From JAGQRJ01 sp041402045 (GTDB lineage Bacteria > Planctomycetota > J058), in NCBI GenBank assembly GCA_041402045.1, contig JAWKSZ010000039.1, positions 1 to 64,000 of the forward strand: DNA of 64,000 nt. Direction: 5' to 3'. The notes beneath the pieces are model-generated. The model saw only the letters and a list, made by a program, of their open reading frames with translations, was not told the origin of the DNA and ran no database searches. A program made the position numbers and the translations under genes. This document shows, one piece after another, positions 1 through 8,432 of the stretch. The first letter of the stretch is position 1. Each line of letters starts with the position of its first letter.

Positions 1-11
1 CCCCGAGCCCG

Positions 12-34
12 AGGGGGCCTGGGACAGGCCCCCT
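12..34. terminator. Hairpin of a repeated terminator-like family
   Basis: Inverted repeat AGGGGGCCT / AGGCCCCCT with a 5-nt loop, flanked on the left by CGAGCCCG. Read on the minus strand the loop is GTCCC and the flank CGGGCTCG, the same loop and flank as the two hairpins at 29383-29405 and 29436-29456. It probably terminates a gene lying outside the window. Confidence 0.5.
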
Positions 35-48
35 AGAAACAATCGGAC

Positions 49-111
49 GGGGAGGGGGCTAGAGGTTTGGGAGGGGCTTCCAGCCCCTCCCAAATCTCTA
101 GCCCCCTCCCC
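49..111. repeat. 63-nt near-perfect hairpin
   Basis: Two 30-nt arms (49-78 and 82-111) around a TCC loop pair with one G.U-type mismatch. The arms are G-rich and C-rich blocks separated by CTAGAG. It lies upstream of the actin-like gene and could be a bidirectional terminator or a structured leader. No promoter was recognised between it and the gene beyond a weak TAGACT at 136-141. Confidence 0.55.
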
Positions 112-198
112 GTGGTCGAGCCCCGGATTGCGTAGTAGACTTCTCACCCTCAGAAGGGCGAGGCCAGAGCCGTCGCCCTCGCAGTTGAAGGAACGAGC

Positions 199-1260
199 AT
201 GACCGACGAACCGAGCATTGATTTCGGCGCTTCCCGCCAGGCTGCGACGGGGCTCAAGCTCCGTCCGGGCAAGGGCCTGGACGTGGGCACCGCGAACCTT
301 CTGTCCGCGGTTCAGGACTACGAAGGCAACGTCATCATCAAGCAGCAGCGCAACGCGTTCATCGACATCGAGCAGAACGACTTCACGCGCAACATGCTGA
401 CGAAGATGGACGTGCAATACGTCGTCCTCAACAACCGCATGATCGTGATCGGCGACCCGGCCTTCGACCTGGCGAACATTCACAACCGTGAGCTGCGTCG
501 CCCCATGAAGGACGGCATGCTCAGCCCGCGCGAGCAGGACGCGCTCCCGATCGAGAAGCTCCTGATCGACCGGCTGCTGGGCTCGCCCCAGGTGCAGAAC
601 GAGATCGTGTATTACTCGGTCCCGGCTGAGCCGATCGACATGGAGATGAACGTCGTCTACCACAAGGGCACGTTCCGCACGCTCCTCGGGCAGCTCGGCT
701 ACACCGCCAAGGACATCCTCGAGGGTCACTGCATCGTGTTCGCCGAGCTCGACGAGGACGACTTCACCGGGATCGGGATCAGCTGCGGCGGCGGCATGTT
801 CAACGTCAGCGTGTCCTACCGCACCATGCCGGCGCTGAACTTCGCGACCGCCCGCGGCGGCGACTGGATCGACCTGAACGTGGCCAAGGTGCTGGGGATC
901 AAGTCCTCCCGCGCCACCGCGCTCAAGGAGAAGGGCGTCGACCTGCGCAACCCCCGCACCCGCGAGGAGCAGGCGATCGACCTCTACTACCGCGAGCTGA
1001 TCCGTTACACCCTGACCGAGATCAAGAAGCGCTTCGAGTCGTCGGAGGACATGCCTCAGTTCCCCGACCCGGTGGACATCGTGTTCGCCGGCGGCACCAG
1101 CAAGATCGGCGGGTTCATCGACGTCGTGCGCGACGAGCTGAGCCGGATCAAGTTCCCGATCCCGATCAAGGAGGTCCGCCGCGCCGACGACCCCCTCACC
1201 AGCTGCGCCCGCGGCGCGTTGGTGGCGGCCGCCGCCGACGAGGACAACCCGGACGACTGA
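199..1260 (+). CDS. Actin-like ATPase (MreB/MamK/ParM superfamily)
   Basis: 353 aa, ATG start preceded by GAAGGAA at 188-194. The actin fold is suggested by a phosphate-1 loop DVGT at residues 28-31, a GISCGGGMFNV segment near 192-202 in the phosphate-2 position, and an adenosine-type motif FAGGTSKIGGF near 296-306. Family members polymerise into cytoskeletal filaments for cell shape, plasmid segregation or organelle placement. The phosphate-2 segment has Cys where the usual catalytic Asp of DxGGGT sits, so hydrolysis or nucleotide use may differ. The protein is close to MreB in length but lacks recognisable MreB signature strings, and no mreC or mreD gene follows, so a specialised filament is more likely than canonical MreB. 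Superfamily assignment is firm; cellular role unknown. Confidence 0.75.
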   Translation: MTDEPSIDFGASRQAATGLKLRPGKGLDVGTANLLSAVQDYEGNVIIKQQRNAFIDIEQNDFTRNMLTKMDVQYVVLNNRMIVIGDPAFDLANIHNRELRRPMKDGMLSPREQDALPIEKLLIDRLLGSPQVQNEIVYYSVPAEPIDMEMNVVYHKGTFRTLLGQLGYTAKDILEGHCIVFAELDEDDFTGIGISCGGGMFNVSVSYRTMPALNFATARGGDWIDLNVAKVLGIKSSRATALKEKGVDLRNPRTREEQAIDLYYRELIRYTLTEIKKRFESSEDMPQFPDPVDIVFAGGTSKIGGFIDVVRDELSRIKFPIPIKEVRRADDPLTSCARGALVAAAADEDNPDD

Positions 1261-1456
1261 GGCGATCCCCCTGCGGATCGAATCAACGCACGCGAGCCGT
1301 CGTGGGGCCTCCCTGCGACGGCTCCGCTGCGTACTGGCGGCGCTCCTGTGCGCGGTCGCGGCGCGAGGCGCTGAGCGCGAGCTGCCGGGCGGGCTGGGGG
1401 TCGTCGACTTTCCCGCGCGCCAGGCCGCGGACGCCGCCCGGGTCGAGGGCCTGGTC

Positions 1457-2461
1457 GTGGAGTGCGCGGCCGCGGTCGAGCGCCGGCTGGGGGCCGGGCT
1501 GCGCCGCCCCGCGCGGATCGTGCTCTGCGACACCGAGGCGGGCTTCGCCGCCCGCTACGCCGAGCTCGGGTCCGGGCGGCCGCCGGACTACGCCCTGGCC
1601 CTCGCCTTCCCCGAGCACGATCGGATCTTGGTGCGCACCGCGCGGCTGCAGCCAGGCACGTGGTCGGACCTGGAGAGCACCCTCGCCCACGAGCTGGCGC
1701 ACCTCGTGCTCGGCGACGTCGAGCGCGAGCGCGGCGAGAGGCTCCCCCGCTGGCTGAACGAGGGGTTGGCGGAGTTCGCCTCGGGGCGCGCGCTGCTGCC
1801 GGAGGAGCGCTCGGCCCTGGCCGGACAAGCTCGCCACGGGACGGCGCCCAGCCTCGGCGATTGGGTGCGGGCCTTCCCCCAGGACGGGCCCGCGACCGCG
1901 CGGGCCTACACCCACACCTGCGCCTTCCTGAGCTGGGTCGACGGGCAAGCGATCGACGGAGTGCCCGGCCTCGTGCGGGGCCTGCGCCGGGGCTCGGTCG
2001 ACGAGGCCTTCGTGGCGGAGCTGGGCTGGACGGCAGACGAGGCCGAGCACGCCTGGCTGGAGGAGCTCGCCCGGGACCACGCCTGGTGGCGCACGCTCCT
2101 GTTCTCGCTCAACCTCTGGGGCTTCGTGACCTTGCTCGCGCTCCTCGCCTTCGCGCGGCACGCCTGGCGCACGCGTCGGCTGCGGCGCGAGCTGATCCGG
2201 CAAGACGCCCTCGAAGACGCGCGGCGGGCAGCGCGGCTAGGACGTGGAGAGGGAGAGCCCGACCATGAACAAGGCGCAGGCGCCGACGTTGCCGAGGAAG
2301 GGCTTGCCGGCCTCGTCGAAGTGCATGATCACGAACACCAGCGCCGCGAAGGGAACGAAGAGGTAGGCCAGCCCCCACAGCACGTGCTCCCGGAAGGCGA
2401 GGATCAACAGCCAGATTCCGGTCACGAGGGCCAAGATCCCACCCACACCCATAAGCAGTAG
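1457..2461 (+). CDS. Peptidase MA-like zinc metalloprotease, membrane-anchored
   Basis: A zinc-binding HELAH motif with a downstream NEGLAEF segment is the gluzincin/peptidase MA pattern (H-E-x-x-H plus distal Glu). A transmembrane segment follows near 210-230 (SLNLWGFVTLLALLAFA). The first GTG is at 1457, but in-frame codons upstream (about 1313-1370) encode a signal-peptide-like run, RCVLAALLCAVAARG, with no ATG, GTG or TTG before it; CTG at 1313 or 1271 could be the real start. The last ~75 codons run antisense through the small gene at 2237-2467 and look non-coding in composition, so the true 3' end may be near 2240 with a frame error. Substrate unknown. Confidence 0.6.
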   Translation: MECAAAVERRLGAGLRRPARIVLCDTEAGFAARYAELGSGRPPDYALALAFPEHDRILVRTARLQPGTWSDLESTLAHELAHLVLGDVERERGERLPRWLNEGLAEFASGRALLPEERSALAGQARHGTAPSLGDWVRAFPQDGPATARAYTHTCAFLSWVDGQAIDGVPGLVRGLRRGSVDEAFVAELGWTADEAEHAWLEELARDHAWWRTLLFSLNLWGFVTLLALLAFARHAWRTRRLRRELIRQDALEDARRAARLGRGEGEPDHEQGAGADVAEEGLAGLVEVHDHEHQRREGNEEVGQPPQHVLPEGEDQQPDSGHEGQDPTHTHKQ

Positions 2462-2467
2462 TCCCAT
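2237..2467 (-). CDS. Small membrane protein, unknown function
   Basis: 76 aa, ATG at 2467 with an AAGGAG Shine-Dalgarno about 9 nt upstream. Two to three hydrophobic segments cover nearly the whole length (GGILALVTGIWLLILAF, LAYLFVPFAALVFVIMHF, and a C-terminal ACALFMVGLSL). It resembles short inner-membrane proteins of unknown function that sit as helical hairpins. It is divergent from the HTH gene at 2558 and convergent with the protease, whose annotated 3' end it overlaps. Composition and ribosome site argue that this strand is the coding one here. Confidence 0.6.
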   Translation of the reverse strand: MGLLLMGVGGILALVTGIWLLILAFREHVLWGLAYLFVPFAALVFVIMHFDEAGKPFLGNVGACALFMVGLSLSTS

Positions 2468-2522
2468 GCGTCGTCGACTCCTTGTGTGCTGGACGGTAGC
2501 GACGCGGCTGGGGCGAAGCCGC

Positions 2523-2528
2523 TACAAT
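2523..2528 (+). promoter_or_regulatory. -10 box TACAAT of the HTH gene
   Basis: TACAAT lies about 30 nt before the ATG at 2558 and upstream of its GGAAGG ribosome site. No good -35 hexamer is visible. Its position places transcription start downstream of the alternative in-frame ATG at 2486, supporting 2558 as the start. Confidence 0.4.
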
Positions 2529-2557
2529 TCGCCCAGCTCTCTGGAAGGGTCGCGCCC

Positions 2558-3007
2558 ATGGAATCCCACGAAGTGCTGCGTCAGGTCGTCGAACCCCTGG
2601 GGGCCAAGCGGATCGCGCACGAGCTGCGGGTCTCGACCTCGTTGGTCTACAAGTGGTGCGAGGAGGACACGAGCGGCGCCCGGAACCCGCTGGACCGGTT
2701 GGAGGCGCTCTACCACGCGACCCAGGATCGCTCGGCGATCGAGTGGCTCTGCCAGCGCGCGGGCGGCTACTTCGTGGCCAACCCCAAGCGCGCCGAGGAG
2801 ACCGAGGTCGAGCTCCTGACCCACACCCAGCAAATGCTCGCCAAGTTCAGCGGGCTGCTGAAGATCATCTCCGAGTCCGTCGCCGACGACGGGCACATAG
2901 ACCTCGCCGAGTCGAAGCGGATCCGCAAGCACTGGGACAAGCTCAAGGGCTACGCCGAGAGCTTCGTGGCGGGCTGCGAGGGCGGGACCTTTCGCGAGGA
3001 AGAGTAA
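2558..3007 (+). CDS. Small helix-turn-helix protein
   Basis: 149 aa from the ATG at 2558 (GGAAGG about 10 nt upstream); an in-frame ATG at 2486 lies before the predicted -10 box and is less likely. Residues 5-35 (QVVEPLGAKRIAHELRVSTS, then VYKW) have the helix-turn-helix cadence of repressors of the phage CII or Cro/C1 type. The C-terminal half is helical and charged, suggesting a dimerisation or effector region. No phage genes surround it, so a chromosomal regulator is likely. The gene ends at a perfect terminator hairpin shared with the converging kinase. Target genes unknown. Confidence 0.65.
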   Translation: MESHEVLRQVVEPLGAKRIAHELRVSTSLVYKWCEEDTSGARNPLDRLEALYHATQDRSAIEWLCQRAGGYFVANPKRAEETEVELLTHTQQMLAKFSGLLKIISESVADDGHIDLAESKRIRKHWDKLKGYAESFVAGCEGGTFREEE

Positions 3008-3014
3008 GGCCTGG

Positions 3015-3063
3015 CAGCCCGTTGAACTCCGCCCCGAAGACCGGGGCGGAGTTCAACGGGCTG
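3015..3063. terminator. Bidirectional terminator, perfect 22-bp hairpin
   Basis: Arms 3015-3036 and 3042-3063 are perfect complements around an AAGAC loop. It sits exactly between the stop codons of the converging genes ending at 3007 (+) and 3064 (-), so it can serve both. There is no long U-tract. Confidence 0.8.
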
Positions 3064-5910
3064 CTAGCCGCCGAGCTTGGCGCGCAGGTCGCGGGTCTGC
3101 GCGCTGTCGGGGGTGAGCCGCTCCAGGCGCCCCAGGGCCGCCGCAGCGCCGGCGCGGTCCCCCGCCGCCAGGCGCAGCACCCCGTCGAAGTAGTGCCCGT
3201 TCGGATCCTGGGGCCACTCCGCGAGCAGGCGGTCGACCCGCGGGCGCGCGGCGTCGCTCCGCTCGCTCTGCAGGAGGAACACCACGTGCTGGAGGAGCAC
3301 GCCCTGCACCGCGCGGCGCTCCTGCGGGCTCGACCCCGCGTCCTGCGCCAGCGCCTCGCAGCGCTCGAGGACCTCGAACGCCTCGGGGCCCCGACCCTGG
3401 AGCATGCGCGCCAGGCTGAGCTCGACCCGGGAGTTGAGCTGGCCCACGTTGAAGCCGTGGGCCTCCGCGGCGCGGTCCCAGGCCGCGACGGCGAACGCGA
3501 AGTCCTCCTCGGCCCGCTGCGCCCAGCCGCGGGTCTGCCACGGGGGCTGGTTCTGCTGGGCCAGGGTCAGGCGCGTCTGCCCGCGCCAGTGGCGGAGCTG
3601 GGCGTCCTGGGAGCGGAAGCGCAGGGCCGCGGTGTAGTCGGCCTCGAGCACCAGGGGCGGCGCGCCGATCGTGTTGTGGATCCGCTGCAGCTCGGCGTAG
3701 GCCAGGCCCAGGGTGGGGTCGCGGGCCAGCGCCGCCTCGCAGGCGTCGACCGCCTCCAGCGCCGCCGCGGGCCGACCCGGGATCTGGCCCCTCAGCGCCA
3801 GCGCGCGCATGAGCTCGGCGAAGGCCGGGTAGACGCCGGTGGCCAGCGCCGCCTGAGCGAAGGCTTCGGCCTCCCGGTAGCCCGCCTCGTCCCGGGCGAG
3901 GTGATAGCGCAGGTGGCTGGCCAACAGGCCGAGGGCGGCGCGGGCCCCCGGCGCGCTGGCCCGATCCAGGGCCGCGCGCACCTGGCCCAGGGCGCCCTCG
4001 AGGTCCTGCTCGTCCTCGCGGGCGACCGCGCGCAGGGCGCGGGCGAAGGCCGGGAACCCGCTGTCCGCGCTCCAGCCCCGCGCGGCGAGGGCGTCCAGGT
4101 CCTGGGGCGGCAGGTCGCCGAAGTAGGGGCCGCGGCCCTCGAGGTGCCGGCTGAACTCGTCCAGGCCGATCCGGCTCACGCGGAGGGCGTAGGCGCGGAA
4201 CACGTCGGCGAACGGAGGCTCCCGGCCCGGGTCGGCGGCGAGGGCCGCCTGCAGCGAGAGCTCGGCGGCGTGGCTCCAGTCTCCGCGCAGGAGGTAGATC
4301 CGCGCGAGCTGGCGCAGCATGAGCTCGTCCGGCGCGGCGACGAGCTCCTTGCGCAGGGCGCGCAGGGTCGACTTCGCCTCGGGGTCCTCCAGAGGGAGGC
4401 GCTCGACCTCGAGCAGCCGCTGCAGCCGGGCCTGGGCGGCGGCGAGGGCGTCGGCGCTGGCCTGGGCTGCCTCTCGGGCTGCGGTGGCCGCGCGGGCCCC
4501 GCGCTCCGCGTCCTCGCGCAGCGCGCGCTCGGTGCTCGCCCGGGCGAGGAGCGTGGCGGCGACGCCGACGACGACCAGCGCGCTGGCCCCCGAGACCCAC
4601 GCCGCGCTCGTCAGCGCCGGGTGCCGGCGGGCCCAGCGGCGGGCGCGGGCGAGCGGGCTCTCTCGGTAGACGCTCACCGGCTCGTCGGCGAGGTACGCGC
4701 GCAGGTCGTCGACGAAGGCGCTGGCGCTGGGCGTGCGGTCCTTCGGGTCCGGGGCCAGGGCCGCGCGCGCGATCGCGTCCAGCGCCGCGGGCACGTCGCG
4801 GCGTCGGTCGCGGGGCGCCTCGATCTTGCCCTGGAGCGTGGCCGCGAGCTTGTTGACCACCGAGGCCCCGGTGACCGGGGGCTGCCCGGTGAGGACCTCG
4901 GTCAGGATCGCGCCCAGGGCGAACACGTCGGCGGGGGGGCCGACGTGCTCCCCGTCGGCCTGCTCCGGCGGGAGGTAGCCCGGGGTCCCGAGCACCGCGC
5001 CGGCTTGGGTCAGGCCCTCGCGCAGCGGCGCCTCGGGCCTGCGAGGGGCGTCGGGCTCGTCGACGCGGCGCGCGAGGCCCCAGTCCACGACCATGACCTC
5101 GCCCAGCTCTCCGACCATGACGTTCTGGGGCTTGAGGTCGCGGTGCAGGATCCCGCGCGCGTGGGCGTGGGCCACGGCCTCGCCGACCTTGACCACGACC
5201 TCGAGCAGCTCGCGCAGGGGCCGTCCGCTAGGGCGCGGGCCGGCGGCGCGCAGGAGCTGGCTGAAGGCGCGCCCCTCGATCACCTTCATCAGCAGGAAGG
5301 GCTGCCCGTTGGCCCGCGTCCCGGCCTCGTAGATCGGCGGGATCGCGGGGTGGTCGAGGGAGGCGGTGAGCTCGGCCTCCCGCAGGAAGCGCGCCTGGGC
5401 GCCTGGGTCCCCGAGCAGCTCGGGCGAGAGCAGCTTGAGCGCGGCCTGGCGGCCCAGGCGCTCGTCGCGGACCCGGTGCACGACCCCCATGCCTCCGCGC
5501 CCCAGCTCGTCCAGGGTCTGGAGGGCGAGCTCGGCGTGGGGCACGAACCGCGGGTCCAGGGCTCGCGCGGCGCGGTAGCTCTCCACCGCGCGGCGGCGGG
5601 GGTCGTCGGCCGCCGGGGAGGGCAGGCCGCCGGGGCCTGGACCGCGTTGCACGAGGGTGGGGGCGACGGGGCTGCGGACCAGGGTCGGCGCGCCGTCGGC
5701 GCTGCTGGGCGCAGCGAGGGCCGCGAGCTGGGGAGCCGGGCGCAGAGCGCGTCCCACAGCCCGTGAGGCGGGACGCTGGCCCGGAGCGACGCGAGCAGCG
5801 GCGCGGGGATCCAGCCGCGCTCCGCCGCCATGCGAATCCTGGGGTCCTCCACCCGCGCTCCGTCCCCGGGGGGCCGTCCCCGGCGGGCTCAGTGTGTCCG
5901 ATTCACCCAC
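3064..5910 (-). CDS. Ser/Thr protein kinase with TPR-like sensor tail (probable N-terminal frameshift)
   Basis: 948 aa in this frame. The Hanks kinase domain (about 130-400) has a glycine loop GRGGMGVVHR, catalytic HRDLKPQN, DWG instead of DFG, and GTPGYLPPEQ activation segment. A transmembrane helix follows near 445-465 (VSGASALVVVGVAATLLA), then a coiled region and a ~450-residue helical, TPR-like C-terminus. The start is doubtful: a different frame beginning with ATG at 5852 encodes MEDPRIRMAAERGWIPAPLL, typical of such kinases, and would join this frame if one base were added to the GGGG run at 5730-5733. The first ~60 residues of the present frame look non-coding. Likely a membrane kinase sensing through its tail; substrates unknown. 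Confidence 0.85.
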   Translation of the reverse strand: MGESDTLSPPGTAPRGRSAGGGPQDSHGGGARLDPRAAARVAPGQRPASRAVGRALRPAPQLAALAAPSSADGAPTLVRSPVAPTLVQRGPGPGGLPSPAADDPRRRAVESYRAARALDPRFVPHAELALQTLDELGRGGMGVVHRVRDERLGRQAALKLLSPELLGDPGAQARFLREAELTASLDHPAIPPIYEAGTRANGQPFLLMKVIEGRAFSQLLRAAGPRPSGRPLRELLEVVVKVGEAVAHAHARGILHRDLKPQNVMVGELGEVMVVDWGLARRVDEPDAPRRPEAPLREGLTQAGAVLGTPGYLPPEQADGEHVGPPADVFALGAILTEVLTGQPPVTGASVVNKLAATLQGKIEAPRDRRRDVPAALDAIARAALAPDPKDRTPSASAFVDDLRAYLADEPVSVYRESPLARARRWARRHPALTSAAWVSGASALVVVGVAATLLARASTERALREDAERGARAATAAREAAQASADALAAAQARLQRLLEVERLPLEDPEAKSTLRALRKELVAAPDELMLRQLARIYLLRGDWSHAAELSLQAALAADPGREPPFADVFRAYALRVSRIGLDEFSRHLEGRGPYFGDLPPQDLDALAARGWSADSGFPAFARALRAVAREDEQDLEGALGQVRAALDRASAPGARAALGLLASHLRYHLARDEAGYREAEAFAQAALATGVYPAFAELMRALALRGQIPGRPAAALEAVDACEAALARDPTLGLAYAELQRIHNTIGAPPLVLEADYTAALRFRSQDAQLRHWRGQTRLTLAQQNQPPWQTRGWAQRAEEDFAFAVAAWDRAAEAHGFNVGQLNSRVELSLARMLQGRGPEAFEVLERCEALAQDAGSSPQERRAVQGVLLQHVVFLLQSERSDAARPRVDRLLAEWPQDPNGHYFDGVLRLAAGDRAGAAAALGRLERLTPDSAQTRDLRAKLGG

Positions 5911-5966
5911 GCCGCGCCCGTCGTCGCGGGCGGCTCGCTTGCTAAGATTCCCCCCCGAGGGTTCGA

Positions 5967-6647
5967 ATGCGCGCGACGGCGGCAGAGGCAGTCGCGGCCC
6001 GCCGCGTGGCTCGCCAGGCTGGCCGATACGGAGTGGCGCTCCGCGCGCTCGACCATGCCTGGTCGCGCGGCGCCGGAGACGAGGCGCTGCGCGCGACCTT
6101 CGCCACCGAGGCCTTCGAGCTGGGCAAGGCCCTCGTCGACCAGGGCGCCTGCGTGGCCGCCCTCGGCGTGCTCTTGCGCGCGCGCAGCGTGGGGGACGCC
6201 CGCGCCCAGGGGACGATCGCCGCGCTGACCCGGGACTACCCGCGCTGGCGACCCGTGCCCGCGAGCGTGGGCGCGGTGCGTGACTCCCTGCGGGCCGGCG
6301 CCAGCGGGACCTTCGGGATCGGGCGCGCTGGGGGCGCGCGGCTCCTGACCCTCGAAGGGCAGATCACCGGCGAGAACAAGCACGACTTCTCCCGCGTCCT
6401 CGAGCGCTCCGCCGAGGACACCGAGTGGCTGATCGTGGACATGCACGGCCTGACCTACGTGGGCTCCACCGGCATGGCCGCGGTGGTCAAGGAGGCCGAG
6501 GGTCTCGCCGCGCGCGGGGGCGGGATCACGCTGTTCTCGCTCTCGTCGAGCCTCAAGATCCTGGTGGAGATGCTCGGGGTCGCGCAGTTCCTGAACCCGG
6601 TCAGCGGGCTGCTCGAGGCCCTCGACCGCGCCAGCGGTCACGCCTAG
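5967..6647 (+). CDS. STAS-domain protein (anti-sigma-factor antagonist-like)
   Basis: 226 aa, ATG at 5967, with a possible -10 TAAGAT at 5943-5948. The N-terminal ~100 residues are an uncharacterised helical segment. The C-terminal ~110 residues have the STAS layout: LLTLEGQITGENKHDFSRVL, then WLIVDMHGLTYVGSTGMAAV, where the Ser/Thr after GS/GST corresponds to the phosphorylatable site of SpoIIAA-like antagonists. Such proteins bind anti-sigma kinases when unphosphorylated. It is divergent from the Ser/Thr kinase at 3064-5910, so a phospho-switch link is plausible but not shown. No anti-sigma kinase gene is adjacent. Confidence 0.75.
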   Translation: MRATAAEAVAARRVARQAGRYGVALRALDHAWSRGAGDEALRATFATEAFELGKALVDQGACVAALGVLLRARSVGDARAQGTIAALTRDYPRWRPVPASVGAVRDSLRAGASGTFGIGRAGGARLLTLEGQITGENKHDFSRVLERSAEDTEWLIVDMHGLTYVGSTGMAAVVKEAEGLAARGGGITLFSLSSSLKILVEMLGVAQFLNPVSGLLEALDRASGHA

Positions 6648-6671
6648 CAGCCCGCTCGAGCGCGCGCGAGC

Positions 6672-8426
6672 TCAGCGTCCGGGCGGCGGGTCCTGAGGCG
6701 GAGGGGGCTCGTCTCCCCCCTGGGGCTCTTGCTGCTGCGGGTCCTGCGGCGGCGGCGGACCTTGCTCGCTGAGGAAGATGTACGCCATGAGCGCGATCGA
6801 GATCACGAAGATCCCCACGCACAGGCCGATCAGCATGCGCAGGAGCTTGGTGTTCTTGTCGAGGCGCTGCGCGCGGGCGCGCTCGCGGCTGCTGGCGCTG
6901 GCCGCGACCAGGGCCGCGGGGGCGGGGGAGTGCTCGCCGCCGTCGATCGGCGGGCGGTTGCCCCCCGAGCCGAAGCCGGGGATCTGGTGCGAGGGCCCGG
7001 ACTCGCTGAGCGGCAGGTCGCCGCCGCCCTGGGCGCTGATCTTGAAGGCGTCGGACCCCGAGCCTGGCCCGTCGAACCCGGGGCCGAGCCCCGAGCCTCC
7101 GCCGGGGAGCGGCGCGAAGCCGCCGGTGGTGCCCAGCCCCGACTCGGAGTGGCTGGGCAGAATGTCCATGTCGCTGCCCGACCAGCCGCCCTGGTCGCTG
7201 CCCGACCAGCCCGCGCCGCTGGGGTCGTTGCCGGACCAGCCCCCGTTGCCGCCCTGATCGCTGCCGGGCCAGCCGCCGCCCTGCGGCTCGCCCCAGCCCG
7301 AGCTCGGCGGCTGCGGCGCCGCGGCGTCGGGGGACTCGATCGTGATCGCTCCCGAGTCGCCCGGGGGCATGGGGAAGTTGGCGAAGGGGTTGAGCTCGTC
7401 GAGGGAGTTGCCGCCGAGGACGGTGTCCTCGTCGTAGTTCGGCGCGAGCCCCGGAGGCAACCCGTCGCGCGGCTTGACCGCGCGGTTGATCACCGTGGGC
7501 ATGCCGTCCTCTTGAGGCGAGACCACCGGCGGCAGGCCGAGGCTGCCTCCCGGGGGCGCGACGTCCTCGGGCTCGAGGGGCACGAACATGGGGTCGCCCG
7601 GGCCCGGCGAGTTGCGCACGCTGGCGAAGGGGTCCCCGTCCTCGAGGGTCTTGGCCATGCTCGGGGGCGGGGGGGCCGGGGGCCACGGCGCGTCGAGGCG
7701 GCCCGAGCCCGAGGCGGCCGCGGCGTCGCGGGCCAGGCGCTGGGAGCCGTGGGCCGGGATCCCGCTCTCGACGGGGCGTGGGAGGTGGCCCGAGTTCGCG
7801 CGCGGATAGGCGGGGGCGCGCCCCGACTCGCGGGTGGCCGCGACGAGCGGCGGCTCGTGGAGCGCGGAGGGGTGGCGACCCGAGGAGGGCGGCGGCGCGT
7901 AGCGGCCCGAGCCTGCTGGGGCGTCAAAGAACTGCTGCGGCCAGGGCGGACGGCCGTTGCCGATCTTGCGCACCTCCTCGATCGCGGTCTCGAGCTGCGC
8001 GCGGGAGGCGTAGCCCTTCTTCACGATCACGACGCCCAGGCGCAGCTGTTGGTCGCGCTGGATCTGGCGGCACTCGCGCAGCTGCTCCATGGGCACCATG
8101 CGGTGGTGCAGCAGGACCTCGGCCAGGATCCGGTCGCGCTCGAGGGCCTCGTTCCAGGCTTGCTCGATCGAGATCTCCTGAGAGGAGGTCGCGTCGCCGA
8201 CGGGCAAGGTGACCGGCCGGCGCTGAGAGGAGGACTGCGCCTGGAAGCGGCGGCGCAGCTCGTCCATTTGGGCTTGGCTGATTCGGCCCGACTGGAGCAG
8301 GACCTGGGCCAGGCGCGGAGAGCCGGGGGCTTGGATTTGGTTCCAGTACGTGGCGGTCTCGGCCTGGGAGAGGAACCCAGCTTCGACCACCATCCTGGCC
8401 AGGGCGCGATCGCCGTCGTCCGGCAT
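6672..8426 (-). CDS. Low-complexity, C-terminally membrane-anchored protein
   Basis: 584 aa from ATG 8426. Residues 1-160 are helical repeats with LSQAETATYW, ISQAQMDELRRRF, MEQLRECRQ and ASRAQLETAI, the pattern of short helix-pair modules that precede kinase domains in planctomycete-type proteins. A long Gly/Ser/Pro/Asp linker follows, including GW-SGSDQGG repeats near 430-460. One transmembrane helix near the C-terminus (MLIGLCVGIFVISIALMAYI) is followed by a proline/glutamine-rich tail. The start is set by a consensus promoter whose predicted +1 is the A of ATG 8426; there is no Shine-Dalgarno. A cytoplasmic scaffold or regulator tethered to the membrane is the best guess; no enzymatic motif seen. 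Confidence 0.65.
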   Translation of the reverse strand: MPDDGDRALARMVVEAGFLSQAETATYWNQIQAPGSPRLAQVLLQSGRISQAQMDELRRRFQAQSSSQRRPVTLPVGDATSSQEISIEQAWNEALERDRILAEVLLHHRMVPMEQLRECRQIQRDQQLRLGVVIVKKGYASRAQLETAIEEVRKIGNGRPPWPQQFFDAPAGSGRYAPPPSSGRHPSALHEPPLVAATRESGRAPAYPRANSGHLPRPVESGIPAHGSQRLARDAAAASGSGRLDAPWPPAPPPPSMAKTLEDGDPFASVRNSPGPGDPMFVPLEPEDVAPPGGSLGLPPVVSPQEDGMPTVINRAVKPRDGLPPGLAPNYDEDTVLGGNSLDELNPFANFPMPPGDSGAITIESPDAAAPQPPSSGWGEPQGGGWPGSDQGGNGGWSGNDPSGAGWSGSDQGGWSGSDMDILPSHSESGLGTTGGFAPLPGGGSGLGPGFDGPGSGSDAFKISAQGGGDLPLSESGPSHQIPGFGSGGNRPPIDGGEHSPAPAALVAASASSRERARAQRLDKNTKLLRMLIGLCVGIFVISIALMAYIFLSEQGPPPPQDPQQQEPQGGDEPPPPQDPPPGR

Positions 8427-8432
8427 GCGATG

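Noticed and set aside
2558..3007. Phage lysogeny regulator suggesting a prophage
   Set aside because: The HTH protein has a vague CII-like look but no integrase, structural or lysis genes are nearby.
5955..5970. tRNA T-loop-like GGGTTCGAAT
   Set aside because: No acceptor, D or anticodon stems fit around it, and it overlaps the start of the STAS gene.
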